Positions 29,288 to 39,642 are shown, numbered from the stretch's first letter. The stretch: 64,000 bases of DNA from Pedobacter sp. SYP-B3415 (GCF_004138205.1 NZ_RXNQ01000004.1:1-64000), one strand, 5' to 3'. Numbers and translations: made by a program. Notes: generated from the sequence alone by a model not told the origin.

Positions 29288-30415
29288 ATGTTTACGGAAA
29301 TTTTTGATGCCTGCAGTTGGGATGAAATTAAGGCGGATATCTATGCAAAGCGCCCGGCAGATGTTGAACACGCCTTGTCTGCTCAGAAACGCACGCTGGA
29401 AGACTTTAAAGCACTGATTTCGCCGGCGGCGGCGCCATACCTTGAAGAAATGGCCCGCCAGAGCAATGAGCTTACGGTGAAGCGTTTCGGTCGTACGGTA
29501 CAGATGTATGTACCGATGTACCTGAGCAACGAATGTCAGAACATCTGCACGTACTGCGCATTCAGTCTTGACAATAAGATTCCCCGTAAAACATTAACTG
29601 ACGAGGAGATACTAAATGAAGCCGCTGTTCTCAAACAGATGGGATATGAACATGTTCTGCTGGTTACCGGAGAAGCTAATCTTACCGTAGGGCTGCCTTA
29701 TCTGCAAAATGCCCTGCGCCTGCTCCGCCCCGTTTTTTCCCAACTATCTATGGAGGTACAGCCGCTCGACCAGTCTGACTATGAGGTTCTTGTAGCTGAT
29801 GGTTTGCATGCTGTTCTGGTTTATCAGGAAACCTATCACCGGGAAAACTATCGCCAGCATCATCCCAAAGGAAAAAAATCAAACTTTAATTACCGTCTGG
29901 AAACTCCCGACAGGCTGGGTAAAGCAAAGGTGCATCGCATCGGTCTCGGCACGCTGATCGGTCTGGAGGACTGGAGAACCGACTGTTTTTTTACCGCCAT
30001 GCATCTCAGGTATCTTGAGAAGACTTACTGGCAAACGCGCTTTTCGGTGTCCTTTCCACGGCTACGTCCTATCGAACTTGATTGCCAGGCAAGCCACCAG
30101 GCGTTCGATACACAGATGAGTGACCGTGAGCTTGTGCAACTGATCTGTGCCTGGCGATTGTTCAGCAGTGAACTTGAAATATCCCTGTCAACACGGGAAG
30201 AAGAGCGCTTTCGGGACCACATTATCGGGCTGGGCGTGACAAGCATCAGCGCTGGCTCACGAACCAATCCGGGCGGCTACAGTAAACCTGAACAGGCGCT
30301 TGAACAGTTCGAAATATCAGACGAACGGAGTCCGGAGCAAATTGCGGCGATGATCAGAAAACGCGGATACGAGCCGGTCTGGAAGGACTGGGACCGGAGT
30401 TATGAGGCGTACTAG
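29288..30415 (+). CDS. thiH: 2-iminoacetate synthase (tyrosine lyase)
   Basis: This 375-residue radical-SAM enzyme has the CxxxCxxC cluster as CQNICTYCAF (residues about 84-91), VLLVTGEA, and the C-terminal domain with SISAGSRTNPGGYS. It splits tyrosine to dehydroglycine and p-cresol; use of ThiH rather than ThiO is normal for this group. It ends the operon. Its last 4 bp overlap the end of dnaE on the other strand with no room for a conventional terminator. Confidence 0.96.
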   Translation: MFTEIFDACSWDEIKADIYAKRPADVEHALSAQKRTLEDFKALISPAAAPYLEEMARQSNELTVKRFGRTVQMYVPMYLSNECQNICTYCAFSLDNKIPRKTLTDEEILNEAAVLKQMGYEHVLLVTGEANLTVGLPYLQNALRLLRPVFSQLSMEVQPLDQSDYEVLVADGLHAVLVYQETYHRENYRQHHPKGKKSNFNYRLETPDRLGKAKVHRIGLGTLIGLEDWRTDCFFTAMHLRYLEKTYWQTRFSVSFPRLRPIELDCQASHQAFDTQMSDRELVQLICAWRLFSSELEISLSTREEERFRDHIIGLGVTSISAGSRTNPGGYSKPEQALEQFEISDERSPEQIAAMIRKRGYEPVWKDWDRSYEAY

Positions 30416-33414
30416 TTTAATGCAGCAGGATTTAGCCGGATATCCAGTTTGGCGAACCGTGTAACTTCCACCAAAGGTACACCAAAGTCTGCCACTACTT
30501 TACCCATTATCAGGTAGCAGCCCCGGCCCCTAAACGGATAACCATTGCTGCTGCCGGGAAAATGCACCGTATCAAAGAAATCTCCGGCAGCGTCCAGGAA
30601 TGTACCAAACCACATCTTGCCGTTATTACGCGTCCTCACCGTTTTTTCACAGACATAGTTTCCAACCATTTTTACGGTTTGCCCTACGCAGCCTGCCAGG
30701 CGGGCGGCGGGAACATCGCCCCGGTAACTGGTTTGCAGCAGGCTGAACATGTCCATGCCCAGCGGATAACCAAGTAATTCCAGTTCGTTGTACGCATCTT
30801 CAAGCGCTGAATGCTCAAGTTCCGGGAGCCTGTAGTCTTTCTTTGCGAGCTCAAACAGTTCCGGGACTTTGCTCAGTCGCGGCTTATGGCCCAGGTAGTC
30901 GTGAATATCCCATAACAGCTCTTTCTTGCCGCGCCCGGTAAATCGCAATGCACCAAGCCTGGTTAGGATAAGCGCTTGTTCGAGCGAGGTTTCTGTACGT
31001 TTCAGGAAATCGGGCAGATCCAGGTATGGCCCGGCCTGTTTCCGTATCGCTACAATCTGCCCTGCTACCTTTGATTCAAGCCCCTGAACGCCGATAAAAC
31101 CCAGCCAGGCATCGTTTCCTGAAATACTAACCTCCTGATCACTGTGGTTTACACAGGGAAGATGGACCCGCGCCCCTGCCCTTTTTAATTCGTGCACATA
31201 CACCCAGCGCGGATAAAAACCTCCATAATTGTTCAGCACCGCCACCATAAATTCTGTTGGAAAATAGGTTTTCAGATAAAGGCTCTGATAACTTTCAACG
31301 GCGAATGAGGCCGAATGTGCCTTGGAAAAACTGAAACCGGCAAAAGATGATACCTGTCTCCACACCTCTGCAATGATACTTTCTTCATGACCCTGTCTGC
31401 GAGCACTGGAAAAGAAGCGCTCGACCAGTTTTTTGAATTCCTTCTCCGACCGGTACTTACCGCTCATGGCCCGCCTCAGCACATCTGAATCGGCCAGGTC
31501 CAGACCGGCAAAATAGTGACAGATCCTGATCACATCCTCCTGGTAGACCATGACGCCAAAGGTCTCCCGAAGATGTTTTTCCATGACCGGGTGCAGGTAC
31601 TTTACGTTCTCGGGGCGGTGGTAATTTTCAATATAGGTCTTCATCATGCCTGAGCCTGCCACGCCGGGTCTGATAATGGAGCTGGCTGCGACAAGCGTGA
31701 GGTAGTCGGAACAATTCAGCTTGCCGAGCAGCTGCCGCATTGCCGGAGATTCAATATAAAAACAGCCGATGGCGCTTGCCGCGCGCAGGTTAGCGTTTAC
31801 CTGCTCATCCCACTTAAAAGCCTTGAAATTATGCACGTCAACCTGTTGGCCGCGGTTATCAGCAATCAGCCTGACGGCTTCCCGGATATGGCCGATTCCC
31901 CGCTGACTCAAGACGTCAAACTTTTCATAACCAATTTCTTCGGCTTCATACATGTCCCATTGTACCGTTGGCATTCCCTTCGGCGGAAGGTCCAGAGCCG
32001 TATAATAAGCGAGCGGCTCTTCAGAAATGAGCATGCCGCCCGCATGGATGGAACGTTGATTCGGCATTTTTCGCAGCCGTTCATAAACGCGCTGGATGCG
32101 CTGATAGACAGGGTTTTGTTCATGAAGTCCGGCTTTGGCCGGGTCACTGAATTCATCAATTTCTCCTTTGGGCAGACCCAGTACTTTGCCAATTTCGCGT
32201 ATCACCGCCTTGTCTTTGAATGTACTCATGGTACCGAGCAGGGCCACATGACCCGGGCCATACTTTTCAAAGATGTAGCGCTGCACTTCTTCACGTTCGT
32301 TCCAGGCATAATCAATGTCGAAATCAGGCGGACTGGAGCGTTGCTCGTTTAAAAAACGCTCAAAGTAAAGATCAAGGTCGATAGGATCAACATCAGTGAT
32401 TCTCAAACAGTAAGCGACAATACTGTTTGCGCCCGACCCGCGGCCAACATGATAGAAGCCGCGCGACATTGAAAATCGTATCATATCCTGAACAATCAGG
32501 AAATACGAAACGAACTCCAGCTTTTCAATTACAGCAAGTTCCTTCTCAACGCGCAGCCGGGCGGTTTCATTGTCAGCAGCATAACGATAGGAAAATGCAT
32601 CGTAGGTAAGTTTGCGCAGTAAATCGATATCCTGCGCCGCACTTCCCGTAAAATGTCGTTTATTCTTGCCGGAAGGGCTTTGTGAATAGGCAGACATGTC
32701 ACAGGCGGCCAGCAGGCGTTTCGTATTTGCCACAATAAAGGGGTAAGCGGCAAACTTTGATTCGAGGATCGCTTCACGCTCGAAACGCTCATCGGGCGCG
32801 CATTTTTCAGCCGCGTCAACTTTACTTAACAGCGTATTGCAATCTATCGCGCGGAGATATTCATGCAGGCGGTAGTCAACCTTGTCCCGGATTGTAACCG
32901 GCTGCAGGCAAACCAGCTTTTCCTCCAGTGCCGGCGTAAGGCTGCCGTAAAGAAGATTCAATTCGTCGGGCCGGATACCGATAAATTCGTGACTGGCAAG
33001 CGCTGAGCCGGGCCGGTTTGCAAAGGGATAGACGATCCACGCCTGCCTGAACGAGGGCGCTCGTTCGCTGAACGGACGCTGGTTTAAATTATGATCGGTC
33101 AGATGTTCATTGAGTTCGCGCATGCCCTCTTTGTTGCGTGCTATACCGATGTATTTGCATGCGCCGCCATTGCGGTAATCGATTCCCGTTACCGGCTTAA
33201 GCTGGTATGCTTCTTCGAAATCCTCTTTTTCGCTCTGTCTGGTTCCGCGTGAGAGTTTTTCGCACCGACGGATCAAGCGCATGGCGCCGCTGGAGTTATT
33301 AATATCTGTGAGCACAATAGTGCCGATACCATGAAGCCTGGCTTCATCGACCAGTTCGTCAATATCCATAATGCCATAGCGAAGGCTGAATGATGAATGT
33401 ACATTTAAAAACAT
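30412..33414 (-). CDS. Error-prone DnaE-type DNA polymerase III alpha subunit (DnaE2-like)
   Basis: This 1000-residue protein is shorter than replicative DnaE (about 1160 or more). The PHP domain is degenerate: the first motif reads LNVHSSFSLRYG, with Asn4 in place of the first His. The polymerase core is intact with GRGSGANSIVAYCLRITDVDPI, the catalytic PPDFDIDYAW, and KDKAVIREIGKVLG. A helix-hairpin-helix and an OB region follow. It lies 8 bp after dinB on the same strand, as in DNA-damage mutagenesis cassettes. Such polymerases extend past lesions; the lost PHP ligand argues against proofreading. Confidence 0.9.
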   Translation of the reverse strand: MFLNVHSSFSLRYGIMDIDELVDEARLHGIGTIVLTDINNSSGAMRLIRRCEKLSRGTRQSEKEDFEEAYQLKPVTGIDYRNGGACKYIGIARNKEGMRELNEHLTDHNLNQRPFSERAPSFRQAWIVYPFANRPGSALASHEFIGIRPDELNLLYGSLTPALEEKLVCLQPVTIRDKVDYRLHEYLRAIDCNTLLSKVDAAEKCAPDERFEREAILESKFAAYPFIVANTKRLLAACDMSAYSQSPSGKNKRHFTGSAAQDIDLLRKLTYDAFSYRYAADNETARLRVEKELAVIEKLEFVSYFLIVQDMIRFSMSRGFYHVGRGSGANSIVAYCLRITDVDPIDLDLYFERFLNEQRSSPPDFDIDYAWNEREEVQRYIFEKYGPGHVALLGTMSTFKDKAVIREIGKVLGLPKGEIDEFSDPAKAGLHEQNPVYQRIQRVYERLRKMPNQRSIHAGGMLISEEPLAYYTALDLPPKGMPTVQWDMYEAEEIGYEKFDVLSQRGIGHIREAVRLIADNRGQQVDVHNFKAFKWDEQVNANLRAASAIGCFYIESPAMRQLLGKLNCSDYLTLVAASSIIRPGVAGSGMMKTYIENYHRPENVKYLHPVMEKHLRETFGVMVYQEDVIRICHYFAGLDLADSDVLRRAMSGKYRSEKEFKKLVERFFSSARRQGHEESIIAEVWRQVSSFAGFSFSKAHSASFAVESYQSLYLKTYFPTEFMVAVLNNYGGFYPRWVYVHELKRAGARVHLPCVNHSDQEVSISGNDAWLGFIGVQGLESKVAGQIVAIRKQAGPYLDLPDFLKRTETSLEQALILTRLGALRFTGRGKKELLWDIHDYLGHKPRLSKVPELFELAKKDYRLPELEHSALEDAYNELELLGYPLGMDMFSLLQTSYRGDVPAARLAGCVGQTVKMVGNYVCEKTVRTRNNGKMWFGTFLDAAGDFFDTVHFPGSSNGYPFRGRGCYLIMGKVVADFGVPLVEVTRFAKLDIRLNPAALN

Positions 33415-33422
33415 GCCCGCAT

Positions 33423-34586
33423 CTATTTCCGACCCGGCATATCAAGCGCAGTGGCCAGGACGAGGCTGTTCAGGCCGTACCGTTCGCGCACCCGGTCCAT
33501 CGCCTGGTAAAGACTGTAGCGTTCTTCAGCCGTATGGTAAAGATCGATCTGTTCATGCCCGCTTACGAGGTGCGAAAGTTTAACCCCAACCAGGCGAAGC
33601 AGCATTCTTTTTTTGTAGACCTTATCAAAAAGATCGCGGGCTTTCTGAATAAGCAGTGAATCAAGCGAGGTATACGGAATCATGGCCTGCTGTGTGACCG
33701 TTTCGAAATTACTATACCTGATGGTTACCGTGATGCACGCTGTAAGCTTGCGCTGCTGACGCAATTCGAAGGTTAGTTCAGTCACCATACGCGCAATCAG
33801 CGCTTTCAGCTTAGGAATATCCATCGTATCGGCATCAAAGGTTTGCTGCGTACCGATCGATTTGCGTTCCTGATAAGGCACAATCGGCGACAGGTCTATA
33901 CCGTTTGCCTTCTGCGACAGGCTCAGACCGTTCTTACCCAGAATGCGAAACATCAGGTCCTGCGGGATTTCTTTGAGCGTTCGCACATGTCTGACACCCA
34001 TTTCACTAAGCTTCCGAAAGGTTGATTCGCCAAGCCCAGGGATTTTACTGATCAGCAAGGGATCTAAAAAAGGCTGCACCTGGGGAAACGGTACCTGGAG
34101 CTGACCATTGGGTTTACTTTCATTGGTAGCTACTTTTGATACCATTTTATTGACAGACAATCCAAACGATATGGGCAGTCCGGTTTCCCTTAGAATTTTA
34201 TCCTTCAGTCCGGATGCAAATTTCATAGCGCCGAAAAAACGGTCCATGCCAGTCATATCTATATAGTGTTCGTCGATGCTTGCCTTTTCCAGCACAGGAA
34301 CTTCTTCACGAAGGATTTCTGTTACAACCTGAGACTCCTTGCTGTACTCTTCCATGCTACCTTTGACAAAGACAGCCTGCGGACAAAGCTGGCGTGCCAT
34401 GCGTGATGGCATAGCCGAGTGGATACCAAACTTACGTGCTTCATAACTGCATGACGCTACTACGCCTCGGTCTGAACTGCCGCCAATAATTACCGGCTTG
34501 CCAACAAGCGCCGGGTTTTTGCGAACCTCGACCGAAACGAAAAACGAGTCAAGATCCATGTGGATGACCTGCTTATCTTTCTGCAT
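33423..34586 (-). CDS. dinB: DNA polymerase IV-like Y-family polymerase
   Basis: This 387-residue Y-family polymerase has VIHMDLDSFFVSVE with the first catalytic Asp, SCSYEARKFGIHSAMPS, VLEKASIDEHYIDMTG with the second Asp-Glu pair, the SFGLSVNKMVSKVATNESKPNGQ block and IPGLGESTFRKL HhH motif. The little-finger domain is at the C-terminus. I see no canonical beta-clamp motif at the very end (DMPGRK). Being the first gene of the dinB-dnaE pair, it is expected to be damage-inducible, but I cannot name a clear SOS box in the 270 bp upstream. Confidence 0.94.
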   Translation of the reverse strand: MQKDKQVIHMDLDSFFVSVEVRKNPALVGKPVIIGGSSDRGVVASCSYEARKFGIHSAMPSRMARQLCPQAVFVKGSMEEYSKESQVVTEILREEVPVLEKASIDEHYIDMTGMDRFFGAMKFASGLKDKILRETGLPISFGLSVNKMVSKVATNESKPNGQLQVPFPQVQPFLDPLLISKIPGLGESTFRKLSEMGVRHVRTLKEIPQDLMFRILGKNGLSLSQKANGIDLSPIVPYQERKSIGTQQTFDADTMDIPKLKALIARMVTELTFELRQQRKLTACITVTIRYSNFETVTQQAMIPYTSLDSLLIQKARDLFDKVYKKRMLLRLVGVKLSHLVSGHEQIDLYHTAEERYSLYQAMDRVRERYGLNSLVLATALDMPGRK

Positions 34587-34860
34587 ATTCCTGAATTATC
34601 AATCAAAGATATGCTAAAAATATTAGTATTACAAGGCTAAATACATCCTGATATTTGCGTGCCCGTATGGCAGCTTCCCAGTGTTTTGTATTGAAAACTA
34701 TACATAAATTATTCCGAACATGAAACGAGTATTATAATCATAATTTTTCGTAAATCATTGAAAGTAACGCGTTTGTTTCAAATTGTGCCATTCTTGGCAA
34801 GATCTTTTCAATAGCGCTCCGGGAATATGGCAACAACGCCATATTTAGAGGATCTAACAT

Positions 34861-36168
34861 ATGAAAACAATTACTAAATCAGCCGTTATGCTGTCGCTTT
34901 GCGCACTCGCAACGCAGTCTTACGCACAGGAAACAACAACTTCAGAAAATACGCCCCGCGAATTCCGCACCTGGTCTATCGGGGTAAACGGCGGTGTTTT
35001 GACACCGTACACCATTTTCAGAGGCAAAACTAACGACTTTAATACACCAACCGAGAACTGGGGATACGGTGGTTATGTGAAAAAACAATTCACACCGACC
35101 TTTGGCTTACAGGCAGACTTCCTTGCAGGTAATGTTGAAGGCATGCGTGCTTCGGGTTTACCTACCGGATCGGCTGCTTACGAAGATTCACGCTTCAAAA
35201 CCCACATCGAATGGTCTGCAGCATTGAAGGCCAATATCACCCTTGCTAACTTCAGCATCCTGAATGACCGGAGCATTTTTTCACCATATGTAGCAGCAGG
35301 TGCAGGATACATGTCTTCGGCAGCGACAACCCGTAATTTAGGCGTAGCCGATCAGGGTTACCAGGAAAACTGGTTTATCCCTGCCGGAGCAGGTTTTAAA
35401 ATTGCCGTATCAAGAGGTGTAAACATTGATCTTGGTTATCAGGTGAACTTTGTTCGCAGCGATAGTTTTGATGGTTATGATGCCGGAAACGGAAATGACA
35501 ATTTCGCTTACGGATATGCAGGTGTTGAGATTGCACTTGGCCGCCGCGATAAACCGCAATTGGCTAACCACAGTCCTATCCCCGGCTTAAGCCGCGAGAA
35601 CGAAAATCTGCGTCGTGCGTTAACTGCACATGAAGAGCAAAACCGCCGCGAACTGGAAAAATATCAGCAGGATATGGGCGATGAGGACGGTGACGGTGTT
35701 GCAAACAAATTCGACAAATGTCCGGGAACACCAGCCAATACCGTTGTTGACGGTGCAGGTTGCCCGCTTAAAACACCAAGACCAACGACTGTTGTTCGTG
35801 AAAAGGTGATCGTTACAGAGCAAGACAGAAAAGTTGTTGATGAAGCCATCAGAAACCTTGAATTTGATCTTGGTAAAGCAACCATCCGTTCTAAATCTTA
35901 TCCAACGCTGAACCGTGTGGCTGCACTGCTGGTTGAGAAAAACTTCAGCCTGAAACTTGCAGGACACACCGACAACACCGGTTCAATGGCGCTGAACCTG
36001 CGTTTGTCAAAAGAGCGTGCAGAGTCAGTAAAAGCTTACCTGGTTAGTCAAGGCGCAAATGCTTCACGTATCGAAGCGACCGGTTACGGACCAAACCAGC
36101 CAATTGCAAGCAATAAAACTGCAGAAGGTCGTCAGAAAAACCGCAGGGTAGAATTTACCTTGTTCTAG
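34861..36168 (+). CDS. OmpA-family outer-membrane protein with TSP3 repeat
   Basis: This 435-residue protein has a signal peptide (MKTITKSAVMLSLCALATQSYAQ), an N-terminal 8-strand beta-barrel-like region (about 30-230), and a short helical linker (EEQNRRELEKYQQDMG). A calcium-binding thrombospondin type 3 repeat (DEDGDGVANKFDKCPGTPAN) precedes a C-terminal OmpA peptidoglycan-binding domain with LAGHTDNTGSMALNLRLSKERA and GRQKNRRVEF. It links the outer membrane to the cell wall. It is monocistronic with its own terminator. Confidence 0.95.
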   Translation: MKTITKSAVMLSLCALATQSYAQETTTSENTPREFRTWSIGVNGGVLTPYTIFRGKTNDFNTPTENWGYGGYVKKQFTPTFGLQADFLAGNVEGMRASGLPTGSAAYEDSRFKTHIEWSAALKANITLANFSILNDRSIFSPYVAAGAGYMSSAATTRNLGVADQGYQENWFIPAGAGFKIAVSRGVNIDLGYQVNFVRSDSFDGYDAGNGNDNFAYGYAGVEIALGRRDKPQLANHSPIPGLSRENENLRRALTAHEEQNRRELEKYQQDMGDEDGDGVANKFDKCPGTPANTVVDGAGCPLKTPRPTTVVREKVIVTEQDRKVVDEAIRNLEFDLGKATIRSKSYPTLNRVAALLVEKNFSLKLAGHTDNTGSMALNLRLSKERAESVKAYLVSQGANASRIEATGYGPNQPIASNKTAEGRQKNRRVEFTLF

Positions 36169-36184
36169 AAATAACCTCAATGAG

Positions 36185-36217
36185 AAAGCCCGCCTGAATA
36201 TCAGCGCGGGCTTTTTT
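36185..36217 (+). terminator. Rho-independent terminator after the OmpA-family gene
   Basis: AAAGCCCGC / GCGGGCTTT stem with an 11-nt loop and T run. Confidence 0.9.
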
Positions 36218-36239
36218 GTGTTTAAGGGTTGCTGAAGAA

Positions 36240-37760
36240 GCTATTTCTGAGTAGTATAGAGGTATTCGTAGTTCGTATTTAGACGTGGCACATTTTCAGG
36301 AGATTTGAGATATGAGACCTTTAATAGTATATAGGTATTTGTAGTTCGTATTTAGACAGGGCGCAGAACCCCTCGGCCAGGTAGGGCGATTGAGGATTAG
36401 GGCCGAGGTCTTTCATCCTTTATCCTTTTTGGTCTGTCTGCGCAAACTTTCGCCGCTGCCTCTTCGCAGGGGATCCCTCGCCGTCGCGATCCCGGAAAAA
36501 AGGGATTACGCAGGCGCCCTTCGGGATGACGGCTTGGGGCAGGGGCCGCGGCCAGCTACGGCTGACGGATTGTGCGCCCAGGTCCTTACTTATGATTCAG
36601 TGTTGTCCAGGGAAAGTGGTTTGAAAGTATATAACCCTTCGACTTTCAACAAATGTGAAACTGTGGTATCGGACCGCTCACCGCCGCGGGGCTCCTTCCG
36701 AAACCGCAAGCCAAATTGTTTCTGCTGCGAATTGTGCGGTGAGGAATCTCACCTTTGCTTGTTATAAAGTTTTTTCATCAAGGTGACGGCAATGCCCAGC
36801 ACCAGGGAGATTCCTCCGCATTACACTGCGTTTGGCATGAAGTCAAGGCTGTGAATCTCTTCTTGCATAAAAGCATCAAAAGTCCGACGGCGGCGGGAAA
36901 AGGCCCGGATTGCCCTGCTCCAGACATGAAACGGGGTTATGAGCGGTTATGCAATTGTATGTCCCTGTTCCTGATTCGTTATTCCTTATTCGCAAAGAGT
37001 TCCTCTCCTTAGTTGTTCTCAACCTCCTTAAGACAGTGCAAGATTTTTAGAACTTTTCTGCGGCGAGAAGATACAAGGCCGGTCCGCACCTATCAGTGGC
37101 AGTAATCAGGCAAAACCCACATAGAAACCACCGCCTGTACGTAAAACCCGCAGACATAGCATACAGTGGGACTTGATTCAGAAGATTCAGGCAAATACTG
37201 TTTTGAGACTGTTCAGAAGGATCCTATTTCATTCAGCCAATTTTTACCGGACAACAATGACTCATGGTTCATGGTTCCCCTTCAAGTCATCCAGACAGAG
37301 CGGAGCGGGCGAGCCTGTCCCGATGGAGCCGGGAAAGGATCTGGCTCGAGATCTTTTTGTTAAATTCTTCGCTACGCTTTGAATGACCCGTGCGGGGATT
37401 ACAAGTCAGATTCTTCGCTACGCTCTGAATGACCAGAGGGGGAATTACGGTGTGGGGTTCTGCGGTGTGGTCTTTCGTCCTGGTTCTTGTTTCTTTAATC
37501 TCGTTGAAGGGCTCCCCGCCCAGACTTAAAACTTAATACCTACAACTTAAAACTTAATACCTACAACTTGAAACTTCACTGATTCATCGCTCGTGGTTCG
37601 CCTAGCGGTCAATTAGGGTTTTGCGCCGTGGTCTTCCCTCCTTTTTCCTTTTTCTTTGATCTACATTAGCTTGTCTTTTATCGTTGTTCGTTCTTCTTTG
37701 ATCGGCGTAAGCAATCTCCTTTCTCATAATCTAGAAAAAACCAGCGCCCGAAGTTATCTC
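36240..37760. repeat. Gene-free region with several interspersed repeat families
   Basis: No credible gene in about 1.6 kb. Two copies of the phrase GGTATT-GTAGTTCGTATT (about 36259 and 36336) match one at 2770. CTTAATACCTACAACTTRAA occurs twice (about 37533, 37555) and also at 2942. Imperfect palindromes of the type ATTCTTCGCTACGCTYTGAA lie at about 37365 and 37410, a related AGATTCCTCCGC...ATGA unit at about 36810, and a GTCATCC...GGATCTGG unit at about 37287-37345. The 125-residue frame at 36390-36767 resembles no protein. Confidence 0.7.
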
Positions 37761-37809
37761 CGCAACGCTGGTCAACCGGCTATGAGCTGCCTGTCTTATA
37801 CGGTGCTGT

Positions 37810-39642
37810 TTACCAGCCTACATTCTGAACCAGGTTCGGGTTCTTGTTGATCTCTGCCTGCTGAATCGGCCAGAGGTAATGTTTAGGTGCAACAAATACA
37901 CGTTTTTCAATGACTACACGTTTGTAGTAATTTTCGTCGGTCAGACTTGTGCCGGCACCGATATTCATGCCATGAATCTCCTTATTGTCAACCTCGGCTG
38001 CTGTTTTCCAGCGGTGTGTATCAAAATAACGGTGCGCCTCGAAAGCCAGTTCGATCTGACGCTCATGTCTGATCCGTTCGCGCATGGCCTCTTTGGTTAA
38101 TCCTTGCGGCAGTCCGGGTAAACCTGAACGGTCGCGGATGGCATTCACATACTTATAGACATCGTTCACCGGTCCGTCGGCTTCATTCAGCGCCTCCGCG
38201 TAGTTTAGATACAGTTCCCCTAGCCGGAAATAGATGAATGTGTTCAGAGAGAAAATATTCCCGGGAATGTTCGAGGTCGGGTTTACGTATTTCTTTTGCA
38301 GGTAGCCCGAAACACAGTAATCCGAGCCGGTGCGCTGCCGGCCGTCAAGACCTGTAAACCAGAATTGTATTCCCCTGCCCTTCCAGATCGCGCCGTTGTA
38401 ATTGATGCTGGCATAAAAGCGTGGCTCGCGGTTTACGTACATGTTCCGTATGCCCGCCGGATAATAGTTCTTTGGTCCCGCGGTAGCGGTATGCCCCGTC
38501 TCCTGATAACCCGATGCCGGATTTACGATTGGGGTGCCATTGCTGTTATAGCCGGTGATCGGACGCTCGCCATTGGCCATCTCATAGGCATCTACCAATT
38601 CCTGAGTCGGACAGAAGATAGAAAAACCACCATAGCCGACCGGGTTTGCACAGCGTTCAAAATGCGAGTTGACCGCGAGGTTTCTTGCAAACAGCACTTC
38701 TTTATTGTTTCGTGCTAAAAAGAGCTGCTGGTAATTGTTCACCGGATCATTGTCGGGTGCACGGAACAGGCCGTAACCGTTGGCTTCGCTCTGATCAATA
38801 CAGGCCCGGGCTGCATTGGCAGCATTGCGCCAGCGTTCAGCATTGAACTGCGGAAAAAGCGACTCTCCATCCTTATTTTTTAACCCGGCATAATCTGGAT
38901 TTCCATTCCAAAGCGGACTCGCCATGTAAAGCAAGGCCTGCGCCTTCAAGGCAAGACAGGCGACACGGGTGGCGCGGCCAAATTTGTCTGCGGTAACCTG
39001 GTAGTCCAGCATCGGTGCCGCCCGGTCGCATTCAGCTGCAATGAACGCGATAACCTGATCAATCGGCGCCCGTTTGATCTTGCTGTAGTCTTCTTCGAGC
39101 GTGAAAGTATGGTCGGCAAGGGGAATCGGCCCGTGGATACGCGCCATCATAAAATGATAATACGCGCGAAGAAAGATTGCTTCCCCTTTCCAGTTCATTT
39201 TTTCCTTCTCGTCCATCGGAACCTTATCGACGTTATCAATGAAAAGGTTGGTTTTCCTGATGCCCTCATACATGTAACCCCAGATGTCTGGCCAGTAATA
39301 ATCGGCGCTCCATGCACCCGAGTTCAGCAAATGCGAGTAGGCACCGAGAAAGGTAATTTCCATCTCGTCTGATGCACCCGTAAAGGGATTTCTGGTTGCG
39401 TCGTCTGCAGCGTTTGCCATAGTGGGCAGGTTGGCATATGCAGAGGTTAAAAAGGCCTCAGCATACCGCCGTTCACTAAATACCTTGTCAATATTAAGAT
39501 CTTCATCCGGTGCCTTTTTCAGGTAGTCTTTTTTACAGGCTATGCCAAGCCCAAGCAGGAAAAAGCAGCAGGTAAACCATACAAGCTTTTTTATAAGTTT
39601 TTGTTTAACAGTTGCATAAGAACTGTATATCATCTTTTCCAT
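37810..39642 (-). CDS. SusD/RagB-type surface glycan-binding lipoprotein (second pair)
   Basis: This 610-residue protein has a lipoprotein signal with Cys in FLLGLGIACKKDYLKKAP. It shows the SusD pattern: an N-terminal TPR-like helical region (RYAEAFLTSAYANLP), the GEAIFLRAYYHFMMARIHGPIPL block, and a C-terminal part with FIYFRLGELYLNYAEALNEADG and RHERQIELAFEAHRYFDTHRW. It captures glycans at the cell surface and acts as the lid of the SusC transporter encoded directly upstream. It is the last gene of the locus. Confidence 0.95.
   Translation of the reverse strand: MEKMIYSSYATVKQKLIKKLVWFTCCFFLLGLGIACKKDYLKKAPDEDLNIDKVFSERRYAEAFLTSAYANLPTMANAADDATRNPFTGASDEMEITFLGAYSHLLNSGAWSADYYWPDIWGYMYEGIRKTNLFIDNVDKVPMDEKEKMNWKGEAIFLRAYYHFMMARIHGPIPLADHTFTLEEDYSKIKRAPIDQVIAFIAAECDRAAPMLDYQVTADKFGRATRVACLALKAQALLYMASPLWNGNPDYAGLKNKDGESLFPQFNAERWRNAANAARACIDQSEANGYGLFRAPDNDPVNNYQQLFLARNNKEVLFARNLAVNSHFERCANPVGYGGFSIFCPTQELVDAYEMANGERPITGYNSNGTPIVNPASGYQETGHTATAGPKNYYPAGIRNMYVNREPRFYASINYNGAIWKGRGIQFWFTGLDGRQRTGSDYCVSGYLQKKYVNPTSNIPGNIFSLNTFIYFRLGELYLNYAEALNEADGPVNDVYKYVNAIRDRSGLPGLPQGLTKEAMRERIRHERQIELAFEAHRYFDTHRWKTAAEVDNKEIHGMNIGAGTSLTDENYYKRVVIEKRVFVAPKHYLWPIQQAEINKNPNLVQNVGW

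Noticed and set aside
34600..34660. SOS-type operator upstream of dinB
   Set aside because: GTAATAC-like symmetry is present near 34625, but it is short and I know no established Bacteroidota SOS box that it matches.
36390..36767. 125-residue open frame
   Set aside because: It lies in repeat-rich, gene-free DNA, has unusual Cys/Arg/Pro composition, and resembles no protein family.
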